From NCBI GenBank assembly GCA_024743275.1, contig JANSWW010000006.1:1-64000 (forward strand): 64,000 nucleotides of DNA, read 5' to 3'. The notes beneath the pieces are model-generated. The model saw nothing but the letters and a program-made list of their open reading frames with translations, had not been told where the DNA came from and did not search any database. This document shows positions 40,815-49,930 of the stretch, in pieces (position 1 is the stretch's first letter; each line of letters starts with the position of its first letter). Made by a program: the position numbers and the translations under genes. The stretch is from Alphaproteobacteria bacterium. GTDB taxonomy: Bacteria; Pseudomonadota; Alphaproteobacteria; JANSWW01.

Positions 40815-41132
40815 TCAGTCCTTGCGCTCGGCCTGAACGACCTCGAAGCCCTCGAAAGCCGGTGGCCCGAGATAGAGGTCGCGGTTGTCACCGGCCTTGG
40901 CATGGGCGTCGCGGAAGGCCTGGGACTTGGTCCATGCCTCGAACGCCGCCTTGGTTTCCCAGATCGAGTGGGAGGCATAGAGGGTGTGCGCCTCCTCCTC
41001 CGGCCCTTTCAGGAGATGGAACTCCTTGAAGCCGGGCACCGTCTGAAGATGGCTGTCCCGGTTTTTCCAGACAGCCTCGAAGGCCTCCTCCCGGCCGGGG
41101 ACGATCTTGAAGCGGTTCATGGCGATGAACAT
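40815..41132 (-). CDS. IsdG/antibiotic-biosynthesis-monooxygenase-like protein
   Basis: The ATG at 41132 gives 105 residues. The dimeric ferredoxin-like fold signs are MFIAMNRFKIVPGREEAFEA, GFKEFHLLKG and SHSIWETKAAFEAWTKSQAF. The N-W-H trio of IsdG-type heme monooxygenases is present (Asn in MNRF, Trp in SIWET and His in DAHAK). The alternative is a generic quinol monooxygenase. The heme-oxygenase reading is attractive but not proven. It is oriented away from the SDR and toward the same side as the dioxygenase. Confidence 0.7.
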   Translation of the reverse strand: MFIAMNRFKIVPGREEAFEAVWKNRDSHLQTVPGFKEFHLLKGPEEEAHTLYASHSIWETKAAFEAWTKSQAFRDAHAKAGDNRDLYLGPPAFEGFEVVQAERKD

Positions 41133-41200
41133 GGTCTTGGTCGCTCTCCTGTCTGCGGTCCGCCGCACCATATCGGGTCACGCGTCGCCTCTGAAAAGGG

Positions 41201-42091
41201 CTATCCAGAAGACGGTGTGAGCACGAAGTCGGTCTCGACGGTCCAGAACGGGTTCTCCACCCCGAGTGACGCCGCTTTCTCCGCGTCGTCGTGAAACACG
41301 AACTCCCGGATCAGCCCCTCCTTGACCCCAAAGACCGGATCGGTCGGCAGGTGGGGGTCGTCGTGGACGAAGATATGGGTGGTTACCGTCTCGAAGCCCG
41401 GGGCGGAGACCAGATAGTGGAGATGGGCCGGGCGGACATTGCCGCGGCCGAGGCCATGCAGCAGTTGGCCGACCGGACCGTCGTCCGGGATGCCGTAGAA
41501 GGTCGGTTTGACGGTCTTATAGGTGAACCGGCCGTCCGGCCCGGTACGAAAGACGCCGCGCAGGTTATGCTCCGGCTGGGTCCCCGGCTGCTGCACATCG
41601 TAGAACCCGTCATGGCTCGCCTGCCAGGTGTCGATCACCGCCCCGGCGACTGGATTTCCGTCGCAGTCGGTGACCCGTCCGCCGACGACCAACGGCACAC
41701 CCAGGCCGTCCTCCGAAATGGTGCCGCCCATGTCGCGGTCCGGCGCGCCGTCCACATGGAACGGACCGAGAACCGTATTCTCGGTCGCGCCCTCCGGCCG
41801 GCGTGTGTTGATCGCATCGACAAGCATGGAGACCCCGAGGACATCGGAGAGCAGGATGAACTCCTGGCGTTTGTCGTCGCATTTCTGACCGGTCTCGGTG
41901 AGAAAGCGGATCGCCGCCATCCATTCCTCATAGGTCGGCTCGACCTCCTTCACCACTTCGTGGAGATGCCGGATGACCGACGCCATGACCTCGGCGAGCC
42001 GGGCGTCCGGTGCGGCCCCCATGCGTTCGATCACGAGATCGGCTGAAGTGTGCTCGGTGAAAGACGGAATATCGTGCCTGCCGTCTGCCAT
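41201..42091 (-). CDS. intradiol ring-cleavage dioxygenase (hydroxyquinol/catechol 1,2-type)
   Basis: The 296-residue protein has an N-terminal helical dimer domain and the beta-sandwich catalytic domain. Iron ligands are visible as Y164 (GFYDVQ), Y199 (PTFYGIPDDG), H223 and H225 (RPAHLHYLV). The length and GTQPEHNLRGVFRTGPDGRF block suggest hydroxyquinol 1,2-dioxygenase or catechol 1,2-dioxygenase. It would cleave an aromatic diol or triol to a muconate-type acid. No muconate-pathway genes are adjacent, so its place in a pathway is unclear. Confidence 0.87.
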   Translation of the reverse strand: MADGRHDIPSFTEHTSADLVIERMGAAPDARLAEVMASVIRHLHEVVKEVEPTYEEWMAAIRFLTETGQKCDDKRQEFILLSDVLGVSMLVDAINTRRPEGATENTVLGPFHVDGAPDRDMGGTISEDGLGVPLVVGGRVTDCDGNPVAGAVIDTWQASHDGFYDVQQPGTQPEHNLRGVFRTGPDGRFTYKTVKPTFYGIPDDGPVGQLLHGLGRGNVRPAHLHYLVSAPGFETVTTHIFVHDDPHLPTDPVFGVKEGLIREFVFHDDAEKAASLGVENPFWTVETDFVLTPSSG

Positions 42092-42159
42092 CGTCCCCTC
42101 CCCTGACTATTGGCGTCGGTCAAGTCTAGGCGTGCGGACGCCGGGAGGGAATGGGGCTT

Positions 42160-43395
42160 TCAACCGCTCCCGAACAGGCGAGCGGTATGGCGGGCGATCA
42201 TCCGTTCCTCGTCGGTCGGCAAAACGAACACCCGGACCCGCGACCGGTCGGTCGAAATGACCTCCGCACCGGCCATGTTGCGCTCATGGTCGAGATCGAG
42301 GCCGAGCCAGTCGAAGCCGCTCGCCACCTGTCCCCGGACGCCTGCCGAATGCTCGCCGATGCCGCCGGAGAACACGAGGGCATCGAGCCCGCCGATCAGC
42401 GCCGCCATCGCCCCGATCTCCCGCTTGATCCGGGTGACGAAATAGGCGACCGCCTGCCGCGCCGCCGGATCGTCGGAGCCCTCCAGCACCCGCATGTCGT
42501 GGGACAGGCCGGACAAGCCCCTAAGCCCCGATTCCTTGTAGAGCAGGGCCGTGATCTCGTCATGGGAGAGGCCCTTCTCCCCCATCAGATAGAGCACCAC
42601 GCCCGGATCGAGCTGGCCACATCGCGTGCCCATGGGCAGGCCGTCCAGGGCGGTGAAGCCCATGGTCGACCCGACGCTGCGCCCGTCACGGATCGCGCAG
42701 AGCGACGCGCCGTTGCCGAGATGGGCGACGACCATACGGCCCGCCGCGTGATGAGGGGCCCGGCGGGTCATCTCCTCGGTGAGATACTCATAGGAGAGAC
42801 CGTGGAAGCCGTAGCGGCGGATACCCTCCTCATAGAACGCCCTGGGCAGTGCGAAAGTGTCGTTGACCCAGGGATGGCTGCGGTGAAAGGCGGTGTCGAA
42901 ACAGGCGATCTGCGCGGCGTCGGGGAAGCGGAGGGTGGCGGCTCGAACCCCGGCGAGATTGTGTGGCTGATGGAGCGGCGCCAGCGGAACCAGGCCTTCC
43001 AGCGCCGCGACCACCGTCTCGTCCAGGCGGACCGGTTCGGCGAAGTCGACCCCGCCATGGACCACCCGGTGCCCCACGGCCCGCACCGTCGCGTCGGGAA
43101 AGCAGACCCGCAGCAACCGCAGGATCAGGCCGAGCGCGTCGGCATGATCGGCTACGGTTTCACCATCGGCCAGATCGCCCGCGAGATCGCTCCCGTCCGG
43201 CGCGACCGCCGTCAACCGCGGCTCGGCCCCCAGACCCTCGACCTGTCCCCGCATCAACTCGCCCGGACCGCCCTTCCCTATCACGAACAGGGCGAACTTG
43301 ATCGACGACGACCCGGCGTTGAGGGTCAGGATATGCCCGCTCCTTCCCGCCATGGCCTCACGGGCCTCGGGGCTTTCCGCAACAATCTGATCCAT
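42160..43395 (-). CDS. ackA: acetate/propionate kinase
   Basis: The 411-residue protein has the acetate kinase signatures LTLNAGSSSIKFALF near the N-terminus, CFDTAFHRSHP in the middle and GMGTRCG/VFSGGIGEHS-type blocks later. It converts acyl phosphate and ADP to acid and ATP. It follows the MaoC-Pta gene by nine bases. A switch between CoA ester, acyl phosphate and free acid is thus encoded in one operon. Specificity for acetate, propionate or butyrate is not visible. Confidence 0.9.
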   Translation of the reverse strand: MDQIVAESPEAREAMAGRSGHILTLNAGSSSIKFALFVIGKGGPGELMRGQVEGLGAEPRLTAVAPDGSDLAGDLADGETVADHADALGLILRLLRVCFPDATVRAVGHRVVHGGVDFAEPVRLDETVVAALEGLVPLAPLHQPHNLAGVRAATLRFPDAAQIACFDTAFHRSHPWVNDTFALPRAFYEEGIRRYGFHGLSYEYLTEEMTRRAPHHAAGRMVVAHLGNGASLCAIRDGRSVGSTMGFTALDGLPMGTRCGQLDPGVVLYLMGEKGLSHDEITALLYKESGLRGLSGLSHDMRVLEGSDDPAARQAVAYFVTRIKREIGAMAALIGGLDALVFSGGIGEHSAGVRGQVASGFDWLGLDLDHERNMAGAEVISTDRSRVRVFVLPTDEERMIARHTARLFGSG

Positions 43396-43404
43396 AGTAC
43401 CCGC

Positions 43405-44787
43405 CTATGCCGCGCGCCGCTTTCCGGCACCGCCCCAGCCCAACACGGCGAGCGCGCAGGAGACAAGCCTGGAGCGTTCGTCGTCGGCCCGGCTGGTCAG
43501 GATGATCGGCACCCGCGCCCCCATCACGATGCCCGCCCCATGGGCGTGGGCGATGAAAACCAGCTCTTTCGCCAGCATGTTGCCGGCTTCCATATTCGGT
43601 ACGACCAGGACATCGGCATGCCCGGCGACCAGAGAGGTAATACCCTTGGTTCGGGCGGCGTCGATGTCCATGGCGTTGTCCATGGCGAGCGGACCGTCGA
43701 CGATCCCGCCCGTGATCTGGCCGCGCTCGGCCATCTTGGAGAGGATGGCCGCGTCCATGGTCGACTGGATGTGCGGATTGACGGTCTCGACGGCGGAGAG
43801 AATGCCCACCTTGGGCTCCTCCACCCCGATCGACCGGGCGAGATCGATGGCGTTCTGGACGATATCCACCTTGTCCTCGAGGGTCGGCGCGATGTTGATC
43901 GCGGCATCCGAGATCAGCAGCGGATGGTCGAGGCCCGGCACATCGAAGACGAAGACATGGGACAGTCGGCGGCGCAATTTCAGGCCGTGCTGCTTGGACA
44001 GGACCGCGTGCAGCAGGGTGTCCGTGTGCAAGGCCCCCTTCATGATCGCGTTGACCTCGCCCTTGGCGGCCAGCGCCGCGGCCCGCTCGGCCGCCGCCTC
44101 ATGGCTGGGGACATCCTCGATACGGATGCCGGCGAGGTCGAGACCGGCGTCCCGCGCCGCCCTGCGGATCTCGGATTCGGTGCCGATAAGGATCGGATCG
44201 ATCAATGCCCGCTGGGCGGCCAGAAGCGCCCCGCCGAGAGAGGACTTGTCCTCCGGCGACACGACGGCCACGGTGATCGGCGCGCGGTCCGAACAAGCGT
44301 CCAGAAGCCGGTCGAAATGGACATGCCGGCGGATCTCCAGATCCGGCACCGATCCCGCCTCATAGACGATCTTCTTGGTCGGCGCGTAGATGATGGCCTC
44401 GCCCTGGGCGACCGTGTCGCCGCCGCGCCCGGTCACTTTGGTGTCCATGCGCAGACGGTTGCCGTCGAGTTTCTCCCGCACCGTGATCGTCACGGTCAAT
44501 TCGTCCCCGACATGGACCCGCGCCAGAAAGTCGAAACGCTGCGACTGATAAAGTGTCCCCGGACCCGGCAGAACGTTGCCGAGCACGGCGGAGACGAGCG
44601 CACCCACCCACATGGACGGCGCCAGGGTCTCGTGGCCGCCGCCCACCTCGGACCTGTCCGGAATGTGCAGCGGATTGAGATTTCCCGAGGCATGGGCGAA
44701 GATGTAGAGGTCGTTGCTGCTGCACACCCGCTTGATGGAGGCGGTGTCGCCGACCTGGATCTCGTCGAAGGTCTTGTTTTCGCGCAC
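43405..44787 (-). CDS. MaoC-like hydratase fused to phosphate acyltransferase
   Basis: The GTG at 44787 with AAAGGA upstream is preferred; a nearby ATG is in another frame. Residues 1-145 form a MaoC hot-dog domain (FAHASGNLNPLHIPDRSEVG is its hydratase motif). Residues about 160-455 form a Pta/phosphate acyltransferase domain (AVVSPEDKSSLGGALLAAQR, GILSAVETVNPHI, GHADVLVVPNMEAGNML). The enzyme could hydrate an enoyl-CoA and exchange CoA for phosphate. This fusion is known next to ackA in alphaproteobacteria and fits short-chain acyl or polyhydroxyalkanoate metabolism. Confidence 0.9.
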   Translation of the reverse strand: MRENKTFDEIQVGDTASIKRVCSSNDLYIFAHASGNLNPLHIPDRSEVGGGHETLAPSMWVGALVSAVLGNVLPGPGTLYQSQRFDFLARVHVGDELTVTITVREKLDGNRLRMDTKVTGRGGDTVAQGEAIIYAPTKKIVYEAGSVPDLEIRRHVHFDRLLDACSDRAPITVAVVSPEDKSSLGGALLAAQRALIDPILIGTESEIRRAARDAGLDLAGIRIEDVPSHEAAAERAAALAAKGEVNAIMKGALHTDTLLHAVLSKQHGLKLRRRLSHVFVFDVPGLDHPLLISDAAINIAPTLEDKVDIVQNAIDLARSIGVEEPKVGILSAVETVNPHIQSTMDAAILSKMAERGQITGGIVDGPLAMDNAMDIDAARTKGITSLVAGHADVLVVPNMEAGNMLAKELVFIAHAHGAGIVMGARVPIILTSRADDERSRLVSCALAVLGWGGAGKRRAA

Positions 44788-44941
44788 GGCATGTTCCTTT
44801 CGTGGCCCGGTTTGCCCTGAAACGTTCCCTTGCTGCGTTTCCCCATCCTGGTGCCGGGATTTCCTCCCGGTCGTTGGCGTTTTCATGTCCCAAAGGTCCC
44901 GCGATCCGCCTATCCGGGTCAACGGCAAGCCCCGGAAGGGG

Positions 44942-45706
44942 CTATCCGCGGATGTTGTATCCGCCGTCGATATAGTGGATGCCACCGGTCACATTCGCGG
45001 CCTCCGAACTGGCCAGGAAAGCGGCATAGGCCCCGACATCCTCGATGGTCGCCAACTCTTGGGTCGGCGCCCTTTCGGCGGCCTGCTCCAGAAGCTCGTC
45101 GAATTCTGCGATGCCGGAGGCCGCCCGGGTCTTCAACGGACCAGGCGAGAGCGCGTGAATCGAGATTTTCTTGGGTCCCAATTCGGCGGCCATGTAGCGC
45201 GTCACCGATTCGAGCGCCGCCTTGGCCGGCCCCATGATGTTGTAGTTATCGACCACCTTCTCGGACCCATAGAAGGACACCGTCATGCAGGTGCCCCCCG
45301 TCGGCATCAACGGCTCGGCCTGCCGAACCATGCGGATGAAGGAATAAACCGAGATGTCGAAGGCGGTGTTGAAGCCGTGGCGCGAGCAGTCGACGACCCG
45401 GCTGTGAAGATCCTCGCGCGGGCAGAAAGCGATCGAATGCAGACACACATCGACGCCGCCCCAGCGCTGGCGCAGAGTGTCGAACAGACGGGCGAACTCG
45501 CCGTCCTTGCGAACATCCAACGGTTCCACGATCTCCGCCCCCAGCTCCTCGGCGAGCGGGCGGACATGCGGTTCGGCCTTCGCGTTGAGATAGGTGATCG
45601 CGAGCGACGCGCCCTGGTCCCGGAACGCCTTCGCGCAGCCATAGGCGATAGAATCCCGGTTGGCGATCCCGACGACCAAGGCCCTTTTACCTTCCAGGGA
45701 AAACAT
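44942..45706 (-). CDS. fabI: enoyl-ACP reductase
   Basis: The ATG at 45706 follows GGAGACGTCGG and gives 254 residues. FabI features are all there: an SDR-like N-terminus (KRALVVGIANRDSIAYGCAK), Tyr-x6-Lys in NYNIMGPAKAALES, and the GPLKTRAASGI loop that covers the fatty substrate. It makes the final reduction in fatty acid elongation. It lies 155 bases upstream of the MaoC-Pta gene. A second FabI elsewhere is possible because this gene is linked to acyl phosphate genes, not to other fab genes. Confidence 0.9.
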   Translation of the reverse strand: MFSLEGKRALVVGIANRDSIAYGCAKAFRDQGASLAITYLNAKAEPHVRPLAEELGAEIVEPLDVRKDGEFARLFDTLRQRWGGVDVCLHSIAFCPREDLHSRVVDCSRHGFNTAFDISVYSFIRMVRQAEPLMPTGGTCMTVSFYGSEKVVDNYNIMGPAKAALESVTRYMAAELGPKKISIHALSPGPLKTRAASGIAEFDELLEQAAERAPTQELATIEDVGAYAAFLASSEAANVTGGIHYIDGGYNIRG

Positions 45707-45978
45707 CCGACGTCTCCGGGGTCCGACCGACGCCCCAAGCCCCGCCACACCCCATGACATGGCGCAACGCGCAGCCAACACCGGCATGACGCACTGCACA
45801 ATAGTTAAGATCACTCTGTGACAGTTCCAAGACGTCCAGATTAAGAGATCATGACCCATGTCAGTTTTCCGAGACGAAAAACGACCGGTCGATTGGAAAT
45901 CCCGAACCAAGGCGCTGTCGATAGGGAGAGCCCGCGCTACCTCAAGAGGCGGATCATTCACCGTCACAAGGAACCCCC

Positions 45979-46818
45979 ATGTCCGCAGCCCCCTCCGCCC
46001 TGACGTCGGTCGCTCCGACAGCCTTCGCCTCGGCCCGGGCGACCGCCCATCTCGCCGTTCAACCGTTGAGCCTGGCGGCGCGGGCCAACCTGCCGTCGGC
46101 GACCGATGACAGGCATTCCAATCTTGGCTGGCGCGACGGAGCCTTCGTCTCCCAGCCGATTCCAGCCGGGGGGGCCATATATACGGTCTCACTCGCGGTC
46201 GAGCCCATGGCCCTGGCCCTGGAACGCGACGGGGTCGCGGTCGCGCGCAGCCCCCTGGACGGCCAGTCGCCGGCGGACGTTGCAGCATGGCTCGATGACA
46301 ATCTCACGGGGCATGGCCTGAAACCGACCGCCGGCATGGCGCCGCCCTATGACATGCCGGCGGACGTGGTCATGCTCGGCCGCTACCGGACCGATCCCGG
46401 GCTCGCCAGTCTGGCCGCTTGGTATGACCTGGCCCATGGCGTGCTCGATCGCTTCGCCGGCGACCATGGCGACCTCGAACCGGGACCGAGCCCGCTGCGC
46501 TGCTGGCCGCATCACTTCGATGTCGCCACGTATGTCGCGCTGGAAACCGGTGACCCGGAAACCGCCCGGGGCATCGGAGTCGGACTCTCGCCTGGCGACG
46601 AAAGCTATCCGCAGCCCTATCTCTACGTGAACCCATGGCCGATGCTGGACCCGGCCGGCCTCCCGGATCTCCCCGCGCCGGGCCATTGGCACACCGAGGG
46701 CTTCGTCGGCGCGGTCGCCACCGGGGAAGCGATTCTCGGCCTGGACGACCCCGCCGCGGGACTCGCCGCCTTCGTCGAGCAGGCCTTTGCCATCGGCCGG
46801 GCGCGCCTCGGCGTCTAA
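45979..46818 (+). CDS. DUF5996 family protein
   Basis: The 279-residue protein contains RCWPHHFDVATYVALE and YPQPYLYVNPWPMLDPAGLP, blocks I associate with DUF5996. No membrane segments or known catalytic motifs are seen. Conserved histidines and tryptophans (CWPHHFD, GHWHTEGF) could bind a metal or ligand. An AGGAACCCCC ribosome site is possible. It ends in a 4-base overlap with the multicopper oxidase gene from the other strand. Function unknown. Confidence 0.7.
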   Translation: MSAAPSALTSVAPTAFASARATAHLAVQPLSLAARANLPSATDDRHSNLGWRDGAFVSQPIPAGGAIYTVSLAVEPMALALERDGVAVARSPLDGQSPADVAAWLDDNLTGHGLKPTAGMAPPYDMPADVVMLGRYRTDPGLASLAAWYDLAHGVLDRFAGDHGDLEPGPSPLRCWPHHFDVATYVALETGDPETARGIGVGLSPGDESYPQPYLYVNPWPMLDPAGLPDLPAPGHWHTEGFVGAVATGEAILGLDDPAAGLAAFVEQAFAIGRARLGV

Positions 46819-48224
46819 CCCACCCTGAGCCAGGTCCGCATGCCGGCTTCGGCATGCTCCAGCATGTGGCAATGGAGCAGCCAGTCACCCGGGTTGTCGG
46901 CGTGGAAGAGGATCCTCGCCGTCTCGCGGGCCGCGACCAGGTCGGTGTCCCGCCAGGGACCGAGGCCGCCGTCCGGGCCGACCCGTTTGAAGTGATGTCC
47001 ATGGAGATGCATGGCGTGGGGCCACGCTGTCCGATTGACCATCGTGATTTCGACGGTCTCGCCCAGCCGAGCGTCGACCAGGGGGGCTTCCGGCATGTCG
47101 ACCGCCCCGTTGAAGGCCCAGACCTTGCCCCGCTGCGCCAACTCGCGGAGGTCATAGGTCCGCCCGTTCATCGTCGCCCGCCGCAGGCCGCCCATGGCCC
47201 CGCCCTCCATGGTCAGGGTCACCGACCGCGCGACGGCCCGCGGATCGACGGGCGGCAGGGGATTGGGCGGCAACGCCCCGGGGGCGGCGGACCGGACCGT
47301 GCGCGCGACACCGGATATCGGGAAGGTGGCGAGCGCGAACCGCTGATCGCCGTTGGTGCCCGCGACAAAGGCCTCCTCACCCTCCGCCCCGGTGACGTCG
47401 ACGATGACGTCGACCCGCTGCGCCGGACCGAGCACGATCCGGTCGGATTCCGCCGCCAGCGGCACCGGCGCTTCCAGGGGCTGGCCGTCGACGGCCACGG
47501 TCCAGCCGTCCAAACCTATCAGGGCCAGGGTGAGGATCCGGGCATTCGATGTGTTGACCAGGCGGAGCCGAAATCTCTCATGGCGGCGGGCCGGCACGGA
47601 GAGGTCGCCGTCCCCGTTGACCGTCGCCCAGTTGCCGAGCCGACCGCCATGGGCCCAGTCGTGCAGAGCCCCGAAGCTCTCGTCGACCTGCCACGCCTCG
47701 GTCAGGCGCCAATCGTCGATCAGCAGCATCTCGTCCCGGTCCACCTCCTGCGGCACGGCCTCCTCCACGATCAGCGGGCCGTAGAGACCGCGGGCCTGCT
47801 GCTCCCAGCTGCGGTTGTGCGGATGGTACCAATAGCTACCGGCGTCGGGGACGACGAAGTCGTAGAGGAAATCGGCGCCGGGCGCGACCACCGGCTGGGT
47901 CAGCCCCGGCACTCCGTCCATCGCGTTCTCGATGCGGATGCCGTGCCAGTGGACCGTCGAGGCCTGGGGTAGGTCGTTGACGAAGCGGCGGCGGACCCGC
48001 TCGCCCTGCTTCAGGCGGATCGCCGGGCCGGGAACCGCCCCGTCATAGCCCCAGATCGCCGTCTTCGCCGCGTCCTCGGGACCGATCCGCGCAAGCCCGG
48101 GGGCGGCCCGCAACACCGGGGCCGCTTCCGCGAAGACGGGACGCGGAACCATGGACAGCGTCGCGGGCAGGGCGGCGGCGCTCAAACCGCCCAACAGGAC
48201 GGACCGGCGGGTCAACCTCATCAT
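46815..48224 (-). CDS. Tat-exported multicopper oxidase
   Basis: The start at 48224 follows GAGGAAT and gives 469 residues. A Tat signal (LTRRSVLLGG) ends near VFAEA. All copper motifs occur: HWHG (92-95), HPH (134-136), HAMHLHGHH near 410, and HCHMLEHAEAGM near the C-terminus with a methionine axial ligand. It is a laccase/CueO-like three-domain oxidase folded in the cytoplasm and exported with copper. Copper tolerance, iron oxidation or phenol oxidation are possible. No copper-regulator gene is nearby. Confidence 0.9.
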   Translation of the reverse strand: MMRLTRRSVLLGGLSAAALPATLSMVPRPVFAEAAPVLRAAPGLARIGPEDAAKTAIWGYDGAVPGPAIRLKQGERVRRRFVNDLPQASTVHWHGIRIENAMDGVPGLTQPVVAPGADFLYDFVVPDAGSYWYHPHNRSWEQQARGLYGPLIVEEAVPQEVDRDEMLLIDDWRLTEAWQVDESFGALHDWAHGGRLGNWATVNGDGDLSVPARRHERFRLRLVNTSNARILTLALIGLDGWTVAVDGQPLEAPVPLAAESDRIVLGPAQRVDVIVDVTGAEGEEAFVAGTNGDQRFALATFPISGVARTVRSAAPGALPPNPLPPVDPRAVARSVTLTMEGGAMGGLRRATMNGRTYDLRELAQRGKVWAFNGAVDMPEAPLVDARLGETVEITMVNRTAWPHAMHLHGHHFKRVGPDGGLGPWRDTDLVAARETARILFHADNPGDWLLHCHMLEHAEAGMRTWLRVG

Positions 48225-48354
48225 ATTCCTCGTTCGGCCGGACATCCGGCACGGCATCGGTATGTTCCCTTTGAACCGTAGAGCCGCGGGCGAGGCATGC
48301 AAAGCTCTCAAAGGATGGTCGAAATGACGCCACCGGATCGGCCCGCCGAACGCG

Positions 48355-49488
48355 TCATTTCGTTTGGCGCGCCGTGGCCTCTCCGAAAATCCGCCCCGCT
48401 TCGGTCACCCGACGGTTCTGTTCCGCGTCGAGGAAATTCTGAAGCGGTGCCGGTCGCGCGAAATAAAAGCCCTGGAGATAGTCCACGCCCTTGTCGCGCA
48501 GCCAGGCGGCCTCCGCCTCGGTTTCGACGCCCTCGCCGATGGTGCGAATTCCATTGGCCTGGGCGATCTGAATCAGGTGCTCGACAATCGGCTGTTTGTA
48601 CTTATCGGTATCCACATCGCGGACGAGGTCCATGTCGACCTTGACGAAATCCGGTCGGAACTCGTGCAGCATGTTCAACCCGGACCAGCCCGACCCGATA
48701 TCGTCGATCGCGACGCCGAAACCGGCGGACCGATAGAAGGCGAGGATTCCCTTGAGATGGGCGAGGTCCTTCGCCCGGTGGGTCTCCGTCAACTCGAAGA
48801 CGATGTCGTTAGGCCTCATTCCCAGCGCGCCGATCGCAGCGGCCGTGGTGCGGAGGCAATAGGCAGGATCATAAATGCTCGACGGATTGAAATTGACGAA
48901 GATCTTCGATCGGGTCCGGGCCCGCGCGGCGGTTTCCACGGCGCTGCGCCGCGCGGCCAGATCGACGGAGAACAGCAGGTTGGCCTGGCCGACAATATCG
49001 AAGACTTGAGCCGGCGGAATAATCGTTCCGTCCTTATCCCGAAGCCTGAACAGACCTTCCATGGCAAAGGGATTGTCCGCGTCCGGTTTGGCGGCATGGA
49101 CGATCGGCTGATACCAGGTCTCGTAGCGCTCCTGATTGATCGCGTCCAAGATCCAACGATTCTTAAGTCGGCTGACAAGGACCTCCGCGGTGACCACACG
49201 TCCGAGCAGGTCAGGCCCGAAATCGCTGCCGGCCTCCGTGGCGACAATACGGGTCTCGGCCATTTCAGGCCCTTGCAAAGCGCCCCGCATCGCGGTGATG
49301 AAATCGTCGACGGCCTCTCGGGCGAGGGTGACCTTAACCCCCTTTTCACTGAATTGGGTCGCGTCAAAGCCCCGCGATCGGAACAAGGAGGTGGCCTTGC
49401 CGAAGGAATCCGCCGTCTGAAAGCTCATCCAAAACGTGGTTTGGTCGAAAATAAACTCATCGATCGCTTCACAGTCCTCGCAACGCAT
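48355..49488 (-). CDS. EAL-domain c-di-GMP phosphodiesterase-like protein
   Basis: The ATG at 49488 after CGGAGTTAGGG is preferred (377 residues). The first 125 residues start with a CEDC cysteine pair and form no known domain. The rest is an EAL domain: MEGLFRLRD (EAL reads EGL), NFNPSS, FELTETH, IDDIGSGWSG, FVKVDMDLV and GEGVE. The metal and catalytic acids look intact, so it may degrade c-di-GMP. The CxxC start may sense redox or metal. Confidence 0.85.
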   Translation of the reverse strand: MRCEDCEAIDEFIFDQTTFWMSFQTADSFGKATSLFRSRGFDATQFSEKGVKVTLAREAVDDFITAMRGALQGPEMAETRIVATEAGSDFGPDLLGRVVTAEVLVSRLKNRWILDAINQERYETWYQPIVHAAKPDADNPFAMEGLFRLRDKDGTIIPPAQVFDIVGQANLLFSVDLAARRSAVETAARARTRSKIFVNFNPSSIYDPAYCLRTTAAAIGALGMRPNDIVFELTETHRAKDLAHLKGILAFYRSAGFGVAIDDIGSGWSGLNMLHEFRPDFVKVDMDLVRDVDTDKYKQPIVEHLIQIAQANGIRTIGEGVETEAEAAWLRDKGVDYLQGFYFARPAPLQNFLDAEQNRRVTEAGRIFGEATARQTK

Positions 49489-49930
49489 CCCTAACTCCGA
49501 GTTCAACGTATCGTCGCAACCTTACGCCCGTTTGCGCGCGGAAGATCATTCATTTCAAAAAAATTCCGAGGGGTGCCCAGGCAAAACACGCCACCAAGGG
49601 ATCACCATAGAATCAAATGGTTTCCGAATGATTAATTCGTATATTACTGAAGTCGAATGCACCAAAAAATATCAAACCATGGAAAATAAAACAGTGCTTA
49701 TCGCCCTTCGTTTAGGAGTGGTCTACTCTTCAGTCCGGAAGCCTTACTCTTTCTTGAAAAGAACAAAACCGGGAGCGATTTGTAACAAATAATCCACCTT
49801 TCCTGTTTGATTGACGCATAGTTTCGCGCTAACACATGCTCCTGACCGAACGGCTGGAACACAGAATTCCACGGATCGATAACGCCGGCGGACGAAACGA
49901 CCGATAACAACGATCATTAGGGAGAGATAC
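49489..49930. promoter_or_regulatory. AT-rich 442-bp intergenic region upstream of TRAP operon 1
   Basis: No gene was found here. The DNA is much more AT-rich than its neighbours, especially 49550-49700. A TGATTGACG sequence near 49809 and a GGGAGAG ribosome site before the ATG at 49931 suggest that a TRAP promoter lies in the last 130 bases. Exact promoter boxes are not clear. The AT-rich part may bind nucleoid proteins or be a relic of transfer. Confidence 0.45.

Noticed and set aside
44760-44796. ATG near 44796 as start of the MaoC-Pta gene
   Set aside because: It is out of frame with the MaoC domain; the in-frame GTG at 44787 has a properly spaced AAAGGA site.
42151-44820. A plus-strand open frame of almost 900 codons opposite ackA and the MaoC-Pta gene
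   Set aside because: Same antisense composition effect; the opposite strand has clear catalytic motifs over the whole length.
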